From: Thermodesulfobacteriota bacterium
GTDB taxonomy: Bacteria > Desulfobacterota > DSM-4660 > Desulfatiglandales > Desulfatiglandaceae
Assembly: GCA_028278625.1 (NCBI GenBank)
Contig: JANQDY010000059.1
Location: 1-16,137 of the forward strand
DNA: 16,137 nucleotides
Direction: 5' to 3'
Shown here: in pieces, positions 1 through 7,135 of the stretch
Numbering within the stretch: the stretch's first letter is position 1
How the letters are laid out: each line of letters starts with the position of its first letter
Notes under the pieces: model-generated
What the model was told of the DNA's origin: nothing
Databases searched by the model: none
The model's input: only the letters and a program-made list of their open reading frames with translations
Made by a program: the position numbers and the translations under genes

Positions 1-638
1 AAGGCGCGAGGCAGCTAAAGGCCGAATCGTCCCGTGCCCTGGCATCCCTTAGAAACGCACGGGTCAAATTATCCTATGCGGTGATCCGTGCCCCTCTGAG
101 CGGCGTGGTGGGCTCCGTCTCCACCCGTGAGGGGGAAACCGTCGCCGCAGGGCTCAACGCGCCCACATTCGTCACCATCGTAGATCTTGAGCGTCTTCAC
201 CTGGATGCTTTTGTGGACGAGGTGGACATCGGCCGGGTCAAGGTGGGCCAAAAGGCCTTTTTCACCGTTGACGCATTTCCGGACAGGGAATTTCACGGCC
301 GGGTAACGGCCATCTATCCTCAGGCGGTGATTCAAAACGATGTGGTCACCTATGATTGCATCACCAGCATCGATACGCCCTATGCCGGTTTGCTTCGTCC
401 CCAGATGACCGCCACCGTAACAATTATGGTGGAGAACAGAGAGGATGTCCTGGTCCTTCCGGTCGGTGCCGTCAAACGCCGGTCCGCTCAAAACATTGTC
501 TGGCGAAAGGGAGAGCGGGTTGAAGCGGTCTCGGTGACCACCGGCTGGCAGGATGATGAACGGGTAGAGATCGTTTCAGGGCTTTCTGAAGGGGACGTGG
601 TCCTTTTGTCTCCACCCAGCAATCAGAAAAAGAGGTGA
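1..638 (+). CDS. HlyD/MacA-family periplasmic adaptor of an ABC exporter (5' end outside window)
   Basis: This is the C-terminal 211 residues of a membrane-fusion (periplasmic adaptor) protein. The frame is open from position 3, so the gene begins before the window. The first visible residues are the end of the coiled-coil hairpin (KAESSRALASLRNARVKL). The second half of the lipoyl domain follows (YAVIRAPLSGVVG, typical of HlyD/MacA), then a beta-barrel domain (around DAFVDEVDIGRVKVGQ to RPQMTATVTI) and a membrane-proximal domain (VLVLPVGAVK to the end). The family links an inner-membrane transporter to a TolC-type outer-membrane channel in the periplasm. The stop codon lies just ahead of an ABC ATPase, with two permeases and a TolC-like protein after that, so this is the adaptor of that pump. 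A GTG at 81 is not the real start because conserved adaptor sequence continues upstream of it. The substrate is unknown. Confidence 0.93.
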   Translation, partial: GARQLKAESSRALASLRNARVKLSYAVIRAPLSGVVGSVSTREGETVAAGLNAPTFVTIVDLERLHLDAFVDEVDIGRVKVGQKAFFTVDAFPDREFHGRVTAIYPQAVIQNDVVTYDCITSIDTPYAGLLRPQMTATVTIMVENREDVLVLPVGAVKRRSAQNIVWRKGERVEAVSVTTGWQDDERVEIVSGLSEGDVVLLSPPSNQKKR

Positions 639-640
639 AA

Positions 641-1335
<695 letters not shown>

Positions 1336-1339
<4 letters not shown>

Positions 1340-2550
1340 GGATATGGCGGCTCTTCAAGGAAGGCCTCACGGCGCTCGGGTCGAACATGACCCGGACATT
1401 TCTGATGGCCCTGGGGACGATCGTTGGTATCGGCGCCTTGACCGTCATCCTTTTTATCAGTGCCGGCACCCAGCGACAGGTGGCGGAGAAGGCGGAGCGC
1501 TTCGGTGCTCGGGCCATTCTCATCATGCCGGGGCATGGGCGCATGAGCCGGGCCGTGGGCGGGCGCGCGGTGGATTTGAAACTGAAACTCTCCGATGCAA
1601 AGGCCATAGAGAACCGCATCGAAGGCTTGGAAGGGATCACCGCGACCTCGTCCAGATACAGCCAGCCGGTCAAGGCGGGCGCGGCCCAGACCGAGACAAA
1701 CGTGTATGCGGTCGAAGCCGATTGGCACCGGATCTGGGACTGGCCCGTGGCCCCGGGCCGGCCCATCACCCAAAAGGATGTGGATCAACTGTCCAGGGTA
1801 TGCCTTTTGGGCACCACTCCCAAAAAGGAACTTTTCGGCGGTGCCGATCCAATCGGCGAGAGAATTATGATCGGCAAGGTCTGGTTCCGGGTCAAGGGTG
1901 TCCTGGCCCCGAGGGGGATTACCGGAAGCGGGCATGACCGGGACCGGCGGATTAATATCCCTTTCAGTACCGGAATGCGTCGGCTCTTCAACCAGCGGCA
2001 CATCAACAGTATTCGGGTCAAGGTGAAAGAAGATTACGATCTGGACGAGACGGCGCGATCCATCGAGGCATTGCTCAATCAGAGACACCATATCGATCCA
2101 TCGGTGGAGAAGGCGTTCACGGTTTTTTCCACCAATACCCTGGTCAGGAAATTCAAAGGGGTCTCCGATGCGGTGTCCCGGCTCCTCATCGCCCTGTGCG
2201 GCCTCTCTTTTCTGGTGGGCGGCCTGGTGTTGATGAACATCATGCTCATTTCAGTGGCCGAACGGAAGGCCGAGATCGGGGTACGCAGGGCCCTGGGTGC
2301 CGGCCGCCGGGACATTTTGATCCAATTCCTGACGGAAGCCGTCGCCGTGAACGGCGTGGGGTTGGTTTTGGGGTGGTGTGTCGGGATTTCGGCGGTCTGG
2401 TTTGTCGCAGAGTTCACGGATATTCCCGTTGCCACCTCCGGCATGTCCCTCATCTGGGGAGGTCTTTTTTCCGTGGGCGTGGCCCTCATCTTCGGCATTC
2501 AGCCGGCGCGCCGGGCCGCCAACCTGGATCCGGTTGAGGCCATTCGGTGA
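1336..2550 (+). CDS. ABC transporter permease, MacB/FtsX type (first of two)
   Basis: This 404-residue inner-membrane permease has the MacB topology. There is one N-terminal transmembrane helix (about residues 22-44, MALGTIVGIGALTVILFISAG), a large periplasmic domain (about 45-275, MacB_PCD type), and three C-terminal helices (about 278-303, 330-355 and 370-392) forming the FtsX domain. The cytoplasmic motif between the second and third helices, AERKAEIGVRRALGAGRRDI, is the FtsX/MacB coupling-helix signature that contacts the ATPase. GAGGGGA at 1323-1329 provides a ribosome-binding site 6 nt before the ATG, which overlaps the ATPase stop by 4 nt. There is no ATPase domain in this chain. It probably pairs with the next permease as a heterodimer, although two homodimers cannot be excluded. 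It could export a small molecule, peptide or lipid-like compound; nothing in the sequence identifies the substrate. Confidence 0.94.
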
Positions 2551-3764
2551 ACTGGCTGGCCAATTCGGCGTTGTCCGTCGAGGTGCTGGCGGGCCACCGG
2601 CTGAGAACGGCACTGAGCCTGTCGGGCATTGTCATCGGCGTGGCATCGGTCATCATCATGGTTGCGGTCGGCATGGGGGCCGAGCATCAGGTCATCGAAC
2701 GGATACGGGCCATGGGAACCAATCTGATTGTGGTGACCTCCGGCCAGACGCGCATGAGCGGCGGCAAGGTGAGGCGGATCCAATCGGCCAAGACCCTCAA
2801 ACCGGGTGATGTGAGCGCCATCAAAGCAAAGTGCCCGTCTGTGCGCGCGGCGGCCGGCTCCATCAAGCGATCCATCCTACTGCGCTACAACGGGAATACC
2901 GTTAAAACCACCCTGGTGGGGCTGGAGCCGGACGGGTTTTCCATCTGCAACCTGACGCCGGATCAGGGCCGCGTTTATACCTCCGCCGAAGAGCGATCCA
3001 GAAGGCGCGTGGCGGTCTTCGCGCCCACGGCGTCTCGAAACGCCTTTGACGGGAAAACTCCGGTGGGTGAAGCGATTCGTCTCGGACGGCAGCCTTTTCG
3101 CGCCGTCGGGCTCACCCATCCCAAAGGGACCGATTTGAACGGCACGGACCAGGATGACCGGGTATTCGTGCCCTTAAGGACGGCCATGCGCCGTTTGGTG
3201 AACGTCGATTATATGGATAACATCTTTGTACAGGCTCGGGAAGGCATCCCCCTGTATGTAGCGGAGGCGGAAATCAGGACAGTCCTTCGCAAACAGCATC
3301 GGCTGGGAAACAAGAGTGATGATTTCTCCGTTTTAAACCAATCGGACCTCATTAACCTGCAAAAGGAGACGACCCGTTCTTTGACCTTGTTGATCGGTAG
3401 TGTGACGGCACTTAGCTGGATCGTGGGCGGGGTAGGTATTCTGGCCGTCATGCTCATGTCCGTGCGGGAACGGCGTTCGGAAATCGGCCTGAGAAGGGCT
3501 CTGGGAGCTCGGGCCAAAGACGTGCGCCGGCAGTTTGTCATGGAAGCCGTCTTCCTGGCCGTGGCAGGGGCCTTGGGTGGTTTGACATTAGGCCTTTTGG
3601 GGATCTGGGTGACCCACTTGACCGGTTGGGGGCCGGTGTTGATACCCTGGTCCGCTGTTTTAGCCGCCGTGGGATCATCGGTTCCGTTGGGGTTTGTGTG
3701 CGGTGTATATCCGGCACTCAAGGCGTCCCGCCTGAGTCCGGTGGCGGCCCTGAACCCTTCCTGA
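2547..3764 (+). CDS. ABC transporter permease, MacB/FtsX type (second of two)
   Basis: This 405-residue paralogue of the preceding permease has the same layout: an N-terminal helix (about residues 22-45, IVIGVASVIIMVAVGMGA), a periplasmic domain to about residue 278, then three helices (about 281-305, 331-356 and 370-393). The coupling motif is RERRSEIGLRRALGARAKDV, closely parallel to AERKAEIGVRRALGAGRRDI in its neighbour, while the periplasmic domains differ strongly. The start is a GTG at 2547 that overlaps the previous stop (GTGA), with GAGG at 2536-2539 seven bases upstream. Two non-identical permeases of nearly equal length in one transcription unit suggest a heterodimeric pump core, unlike the homodimeric, ATPase-fused MacB. 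The assignment to the family is firm. The pairing and the substrate are inferred or unknown. Confidence 0.94.
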   Translation: MNWLANSALSVEVLAGHRLRTALSLSGIVIGVASVIIMVAVGMGAEHQVIERIRAMGTNLIVVTSGQTRMSGGKVRRIQSAKTLKPGDVSAIKAKCPSVRAAAGSIKRSILLRYNGNTVKTTLVGLEPDGFSICNLTPDQGRVYTSAEERSRRRVAVFAPTASRNAFDGKTPVGEAIRLGRQPFRAVGLTHPKGTDLNGTDQDDRVFVPLRTAMRRLVNVDYMDNIFVQAREGIPLYVAEAEIRTVLRKQHRLGNKSDDFSVLNQSDLINLQKETTRSLTLLIGSVTALSWIVGGVGILAVMLMSVRERRSEIGLRRALGARAKDVRRQFVMEAVFLAVAGALGGLTLGLLGIWVTHLTGWGPVLIPWSAVLAAVGSSVPLGFVCGVYPALKASRLSPVAALNPS

Positions 3765-3790
3765 TGTCATGGATGGAAAGGAGAACTGAA

Positions 3791-5470
3791 ATGGCTTTGC
3801 GGCTGGCAAAAGGAATGGTGATGTTTCTGGGCCTGGGATGCTGCCTTTCATGGGCATCTTGCACCTTTGTGGAAAAGCGCATCGATCAAACAGCCGGAGG
3901 CCCCAATTTGCCCGCGGACACCCGGGTGACCATGACATCCGATGACGGCAAACAGATTGCGGCGCCACCGCCCCAGACACTTTCCCCGACACCTTCCATG
4001 GCATCATCACCCTTACGGATTACCACCACCGATGCGGTGTTGCTGGCGCTTCAGAACAACCGCTCTTTAGTGGTGGAGCAGTTGAACCCTGCCATTCAAC
4101 AGACCTTTGAGGACACGGAAAGGGCGGTCTTTGATCCAAAAGCGACCGCCGAAATCTCAGGGGGCCACACTGACGCGGAACGCCTCGCCAGGGCCGGATC
4201 GGGTACCGAGGACTTTACCGAGGATGATGCCCTGGGCGCCATCTCCCTGGAACAGTATTTCCCAACCGGCACCACCGTCGCACTTGAGGGAAAAACGGAA
4301 ATGGATGACTCATCCCTCTATCGGGACGCCTTTTACTGGTCCCGGCTGGGCCTAACCATCAATCAGGCCATTTTGAGAGGATACGGCACTGACGTGAACC
4401 TGGTGCGGCTCAGGCAGGCCCGCCTGGACACCCGCATGTCGGAATATGAACTGCGGGGTTTCACCCTGTCGCTGGTGGCACGGGTGGAAGAAACCTACTG
4501 GGATTATGCACTGGCGGGACGCCAGGTGGAAATCTTCAAAGAGTCCCTGAAAATCGCAAGGCGCCAGTTGGATGAAACCCTGGCCCTCATCGAGGTGGGT
4601 CGATTGGCCAGATCCGAACTCCCGGCAGGTCAGGCGGAACTGGCGGCCCAGGAACAGGGACTGATTAATGCCCGGAGCCAACGGGAAACCACCCGGCTGC
4701 AACTCCTGCGGTTGCTCAATCCGCCGGGAACGGATCTCTGGGGGCGTGACGTCGATCTGGTCCACCAACCAACCCTGCCCAACATAAAGCTGGACCCTGT
4801 CCAGTCATACGTTCTGATTTCCAGGCGCATGCGGCCCCTTTTGAACGAGGCCCGATTAAAACTGATGAGCGATGATCTGGAAGTGGTGAGGACCAAAAAC
4901 GGGCTCCTGCCGTTATTGGATCTATTCGTCATTTTGGGCAAGAGCGGGTATGCCGATTCTTTCGGCCGTTCCATCCGAAATTTGGACGGAGATCATTATG
5001 ACGCATTTGTGGGGGTTCGATTCCAATACCCCATTCATAACCGGGCCCCCCAATCCCGGTACCGGCGGGCAATGCTGAACCGGGAGCAGGCGGTAAAGGC
5101 GCTTCAGAACCTATCCCAGCTTGTGGAAATGGATGTGCGAACCGCTTACGTTGAGGTGACCCGGGCAAAAGAGCAGATCAGGGCTTCCGCCACCACACGC
5201 CTTTTCAGTGAGGAGACCCTTCGGGTTGAAACCGAAAAACTGCGGGTGGGAAAATCCACCAGCCTCCTGGTGGCCCAGGCCCAGCGGGACCTGCTGATCA
5301 GCAGAATCGCGGAAGTGGAAGCCCTCGCCAACTACTTAAAGGCCCTGATTCGCCTCTATCAGCAGGACGGATCTCTCCTTGAACGGCGGGGCATTGCGGC
5401 CCCCGGAAGGGAAACGGTGAGACTTGCCGGTTCGTTGAACTCCCCCTCAGATGTAAAACTTTCCCCTTGA
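3791..5470 (+). CDS. TolC-family outer-membrane efflux protein, probable lipoprotein
   Basis: This 559-residue protein of the outer-membrane efflux (OEP/TolC) family closes the export operon. It begins with a hydrophobic signal (residues 8-24) ending in LSWASC, probably a lipoprotein cleavage site at the last cysteine, although Trp at -3 is unusual. A Pro/Thr-rich linker leads to the first OEP repeat (from about TTDAVLLALQNNRSL, with D81), including VARVEETYWDYALAGRQVE and RLARSELPAGQAELAAQEQ. The second repeat (QLVEMDVRTAYVEVTRAKEQI to LRVGKSTSLLVAQAQRDLL) has the same long helical pattern. Trimers of such proteins form the exit duct docked to the adaptor. ATGs in frame at 3764 and 3773 are possible starts, but AGGAG at 3779-3783 lies 7 nt before the ATG at 3791, and only this start puts the signal peptide at the N-terminus. 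The stop TGA is part of the next operon's probable -35 box. Confidence 0.93.
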   Translation: MALRLAKGMVMFLGLGCCLSWASCTFVEKRIDQTAGGPNLPADTRVTMTSDDGKQIAAPPPQTLSPTPSMASSPLRITTTDAVLLALQNNRSLVVEQLNPAIQQTFEDTERAVFDPKATAEISGGHTDAERLARAGSGTEDFTEDDALGAISLEQYFPTGTTVALEGKTEMDDSSLYRDAFYWSRLGLTINQAILRGYGTDVNLVRLRQARLDTRMSEYELRGFTLSLVARVEETYWDYALAGRQVEIFKESLKIARRQLDETLALIEVGRLARSELPAGQAELAAQEQGLINARSQRETTRLQLLRLLNPPGTDLWGRDVDLVHQPTLPNIKLDPVQSYVLISRRMRPLLNEARLKLMSDDLEVVRTKNGLLPLLDLFVILGKSGYADSFGRSIRNLDGDHYDAFVGVRFQYPIHNRAPQSRYRRAMLNREQAVKALQNLSQLVEMDVRTAYVEVTRAKEQIRASATTRLFSEETLRVETEKLRVGKSTSLLVAQAQRDLLISRIAEVEALANYLKALIRLYQQDGSLLERRGIAAPGRETVRLAGSLNSPSDVKLSP

Positions 5471-5497
5471 CGCATGCCCGGGGTCTTGCTAGATAAA
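5467..5497 (+). promoter_or_regulatory. Probable sigma-70 promoter of the cobalamin operon
   Basis: TTGACG at 5467-5472 matches the -35 consensus at five of six bases and is followed by a 17-bp spacer and TAGATA at 5490-5495, a modest -10 match. GATAAA at 5492-5497 is an alternative -10 with a 19-bp spacer. Either would start transcription at about 5502-5505, exactly where the 5' strand of riboswitch stem P1 begins (5503). The -35 box contains the stop codon of the upstream tolC-like gene. No clear terminator separates the two operons, so some read-through from upstream is possible. Confidence 0.55.
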
Positions 5498-5502
5498 AAC
5501 TG

Positions 5503-5682
5503 ACGCAGATGCTCCGGAGGAGCTTAATAGGGAACCCCGTTGAAATCGGGGACGGGCCCGCCGCTGTGATCGGGGACAAACGCCGCAAAATGCCACTGTC
5601 GGGTACTCGGCCATTGTGCTGAAAGGCCGGTGGGAAGGCGCGGCAAGTAGGATGATCCGAAAGTCAGAAGACCTGTCTGTGT
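5503..5682 (+). promoter_or_regulatory. Cobalamin (adenosylcobalamin-class) riboswitch aptamer
   Basis: The stretch carries the conserved cobalamin-riboswitch blocks in the right order. They are TTAATAGGGAA (5524-5534), the P5 hairpin CCCCG/CGGGG with loop TTGAAAT (stem 5535-5539/5547-5551), CCGCTGT (5561-5567), CCACTGT (5593-5599), and the 3' B12-box region AGTCAGAAGACCTG (5662-5675). The closing stem P1 is visible: ACGCAGA at 5503-5509 pairs with TCTGTGT at 5676-5682, with one G-U pair. The element sits directly upstream of cbiL and nine further pathway-linked genes, the expected regulon. Members of this class bind adenosylcobalamin or related corrinoids and repress expression; here the output is most likely transcription termination at 5746-5784. 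Confidence 0.96.
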
Positions 5683-5726
5683 GTTGAACCAAAACGCTTC
5701 GCGGACGGAAGCAGGTTCTTGGAAAA

Positions 5727-5754
5727 TCGGAGGATAAAAAGGGACATCCCCGGA
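5727..5754 (+). promoter_or_regulatory. Candidate antiterminator hairpin
   Basis: TCGGAGGAT at 5727-5735 can pair with ATCCCCGGA at 5746-5754 (7 of 9 positions, with mismatches at A5731/C5750 and G5729/G5752; loop 5736-5745). The second arm is also the 5' arm of the terminator stem, so the two structures exclude each other. This is a plausible on-state fold for the riboswitch when no ligand is bound. It is weaker than the terminator and rests on pairing by eye. A further small hairpin, GCTTC/GAAGC at 5696-5700/5708-5712, lies between the aptamer and this region. Confidence 0.35.
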
Positions 5755-5784
5755 TTGATTCATTTCAGTCCGGGGATTTTTTTT
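5746..5784 (+). terminator. Intrinsic terminator, riboswitch expression platform
   Basis: A perfect 9-bp stem (ATCCCCGGA at 5746-5754 with TCCGGGGAT at 5769-5777) encloses a 14-nt loop and runs into eight T residues (5777-5784). It lies between the aptamer and cbiL, so it is a regulated attenuator rather than the end of an operon. The 3' half of the loop (ATTTCAG, 5762-5768) is complementary to the aptamer L5 loop (5540-5546). This matches the known L5-L13 kissing interaction of cobalamin riboswitches and would couple ligand binding to terminator formation. Confidence 0.9.
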
Positions 5785-5789
5785 GGAGA
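5785..5789 (+). promoter_or_regulatory. Ribosome-binding site of cbiL abutting the terminator
   Basis: GGAGA follows the terminator T-run with no spacer and lies 9 nt before the ATG at 5799. It decides the cbiL start: the in-frame TTG at 5790 touches this site and cannot be used. Because it is only 7 nt from the end of the terminator stem, a formed hairpin might also hinder ribosome binding on any read-through RNA. Confidence 0.75.
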
Positions 5790-5798
5790 TTGAACAAT

Positions 5799-6611
5799 AT
5801 GAAACATGGAACCCTTTACGGCATCGGTGTGGGACCCGGAGATCCGGAGCTGGTCACGCTGAAAGCCGTCCGAATGCTGCAAAGAGTGGCCGTGGTATTT
5901 GCGGCCGCATCCAGTGCCAACGACTATTCCCTGGCCATGGAGATCGTATCTCCTCACCTTGGCAAGGGGGTTCCCGTCATACATCTCGGATTTCCCATGA
6001 CCCGGGATCGGAAAAAGCTTAACGACGCATGGGAGCAAAACGGTCAAAAGGTGGCACAAACCCTTCAAAAGGGCCGGGACGCGGCCTTTATCACCCTGGG
6101 GGACCCCCTTACCTACAGTACTTTCGGGTACCTGCTGGAGACGATTCGAGCCGCTTATCCGGAGATCCCCATTGAGATCATTCCGGGCGTGACCTCCTAC
6201 CAGGCCGGTGCCGCCGCGGCCGGCCACGTCCTGGTGGAAGGGAGCGAATCCCTTGTGGTGACATCAGGGGTATTGAGCGCCGAAAAGCTGAAACAGGTCA
6301 TTTTGCGGGCCGACAGTGCGGTCATCCTTAAAGTCTACCGCAATTACGGCGAAATTATGAGGGTCTTAAATGAGCTGGGGCTGACCGATGAGGCCATCCT
6401 TGTGTCCCGGTGCGGTTTGGAAGGGGAAGAGATCGCGTGGAACCTTAAGCTCCGAGGAGATAGGCGGCCCCACTATATGTCCCATTTGATCATCCGGAAA
6501 AGAGGGTCCATTTTGAACCGGTTAAACGGTACCGCAATATCAATACCTGGCATGAAGGAGAAGAACAATGAGGGCAATCATCATTCTGGGGCACGGCAGC
6601 CGGGTGCCTGA
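5799..6611 (+). CDS. cbiL: Cobalt-factor II / precorrin-2 C20-methyltransferase
   Basis: CbiL uses S-adenosylmethionine to methylate C20 of the corrin precursor, the first methylation after cobalt insertion. The protein (270 residues) has the tetrapyrrole-methylase fold: the N-terminal glycine loop YGIGVGPGDPELVTLKAV (residues 7-24), the second motif ITLGDPLTYSTFGYLLE (98-114) and IIPGVTSYQAGAAAAG (127-142). The opening sequence and the GDPLTYST motif are characteristic of CbiL/CobI rather than other Cbi methylases. It is the first gene behind the cobalamin riboswitch. The fold seems to end near YMSHLIIRK; the last 36 or so residues are an extra tail that reads through the ribosome-binding site and the first 44 nt of cbiX. 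In an anaerobic pathway with cobaltochelatase CbiX the natural substrate should be the cobalt-containing one. Confidence 0.95.
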   Translation: MKHGTLYGIGVGPGDPELVTLKAVRMLQRVAVVFAAASSANDYSLAMEIVSPHLGKGVPVIHLGFPMTRDRKKLNDAWEQNGQKVAQTLQKGRDAAFITLGDPLTYSTFGYLLETIRAAYPEIPIEIIPGVTSYQAGAAAAGHVLVEGSESLVVTSGVLSAEKLKQVILRADSAVILKVYRNYGEIMRVLNELGLTDEAILVSRCGLEGEEIAWNLKLRGDRRPHYMSHLIIRKRGSILNRLNGTAISIPGMKEKNNEGNHHSGARQPGA

Positions 6612-7080
6612 AGCGGCCAAGAACATGGAGATCGTGGCAAGCCTGTTGAAGAAAAAATATGATCTCCAAATGGTGGAGGTCTGTCATATGTCACGGCTCG
6701 GGCCCCATTATCCGGAAACCCTTGCCAGATGCGTTCAGCGGGGGGCAACCGAAGTGCTTGTGATTCCGTATTTTTTGAACAACGGATTGCACATTCGCCT
6801 GGACATTCCGGAAATGATGAAAGCGGGGGCCGAAAAATACCCCCATGTGAAAATGATATTCGGAAAGCACCTGGGATTTGATCCCATGTATGCGGATATC
6901 ATCTATCAGCGCATTCAGGAATCCCTCGATCTGCCGGATGTGAGAAGTCTCCAGCTGGAGTCGAGGGAGAATTTTCCCGTGCCCGCCGGACAGGGGGAGT
7001 TCGTTGAAATGCCGCCCGAGGAAGCAAAAGAATATGAGAAGAGGCATTCACATCATGGTCATGCGCATGTTAAGCTGTGA
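6568..7080 (+). CDS. cbiX: Sirohydrochlorin cobaltochelatase, short CbiX type
   Basis: CbiX inserts Co2+ into sirohydrochlorin, committing the precursor to B12. This is the short (CbiX_S) form: one chelatase domain with the metal-handling histidines in LGHGSR (H9) and FLNNGLHIRLDIP (H75), so it should act as a homodimer. At 170 residues it is longer than the usual 120-145. The extra C-terminal part (about residues 128-170) ends in a histidine-rich tail (HSHHGHAH, about 160-167) that may hold or deliver cobalt, as proposed for His-rich regions in other CbiX proteins. The start is well set: AAGGAG at 6555-6560 lies 7 nt before the ATG. It overlaps cbiL by 44 nt. Short chelatases can also accept Ni2+ or Fe2+, but the context argues for cobalt. 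Confidence 0.93.
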   Translation: MRAIIILGHGSRVPEAAKNMEIVASLLKKKYDLQMVEVCHMSRLGPHYPETLARCVQRGATEVLVIPYFLNNGLHIRLDIPEMMKAGAEKYPHVKMIFGKHLGFDPMYADIIYQRIQESLDLPDVRSLQLESRENFPVPAGQGEFVEMPPEEAKEYEKRHSHHGHAHVKL

Positions 7081-7135
7081 ACGGCTCTTTTAAAAGCCAT
7101 CCGGTTTCAGTATCCGCACGTATCAAGGGAAGAAA

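Noticed and set aside
3626..3790. N-terminal extension of the TolC-like protein inside the second permease
   Set aside because: It would bury the signal peptide 55 residues into the chain. The ribosome-binding site at 3779-3783 supports the ATG at 3791.
7085..7102. Palindrome CTTTTAAAAG in the cbiX-cbiA gap
   Set aside because: It is a short, AT-rich self-complementary stretch with no paired promoter boxes or T-run after it; probably chance.
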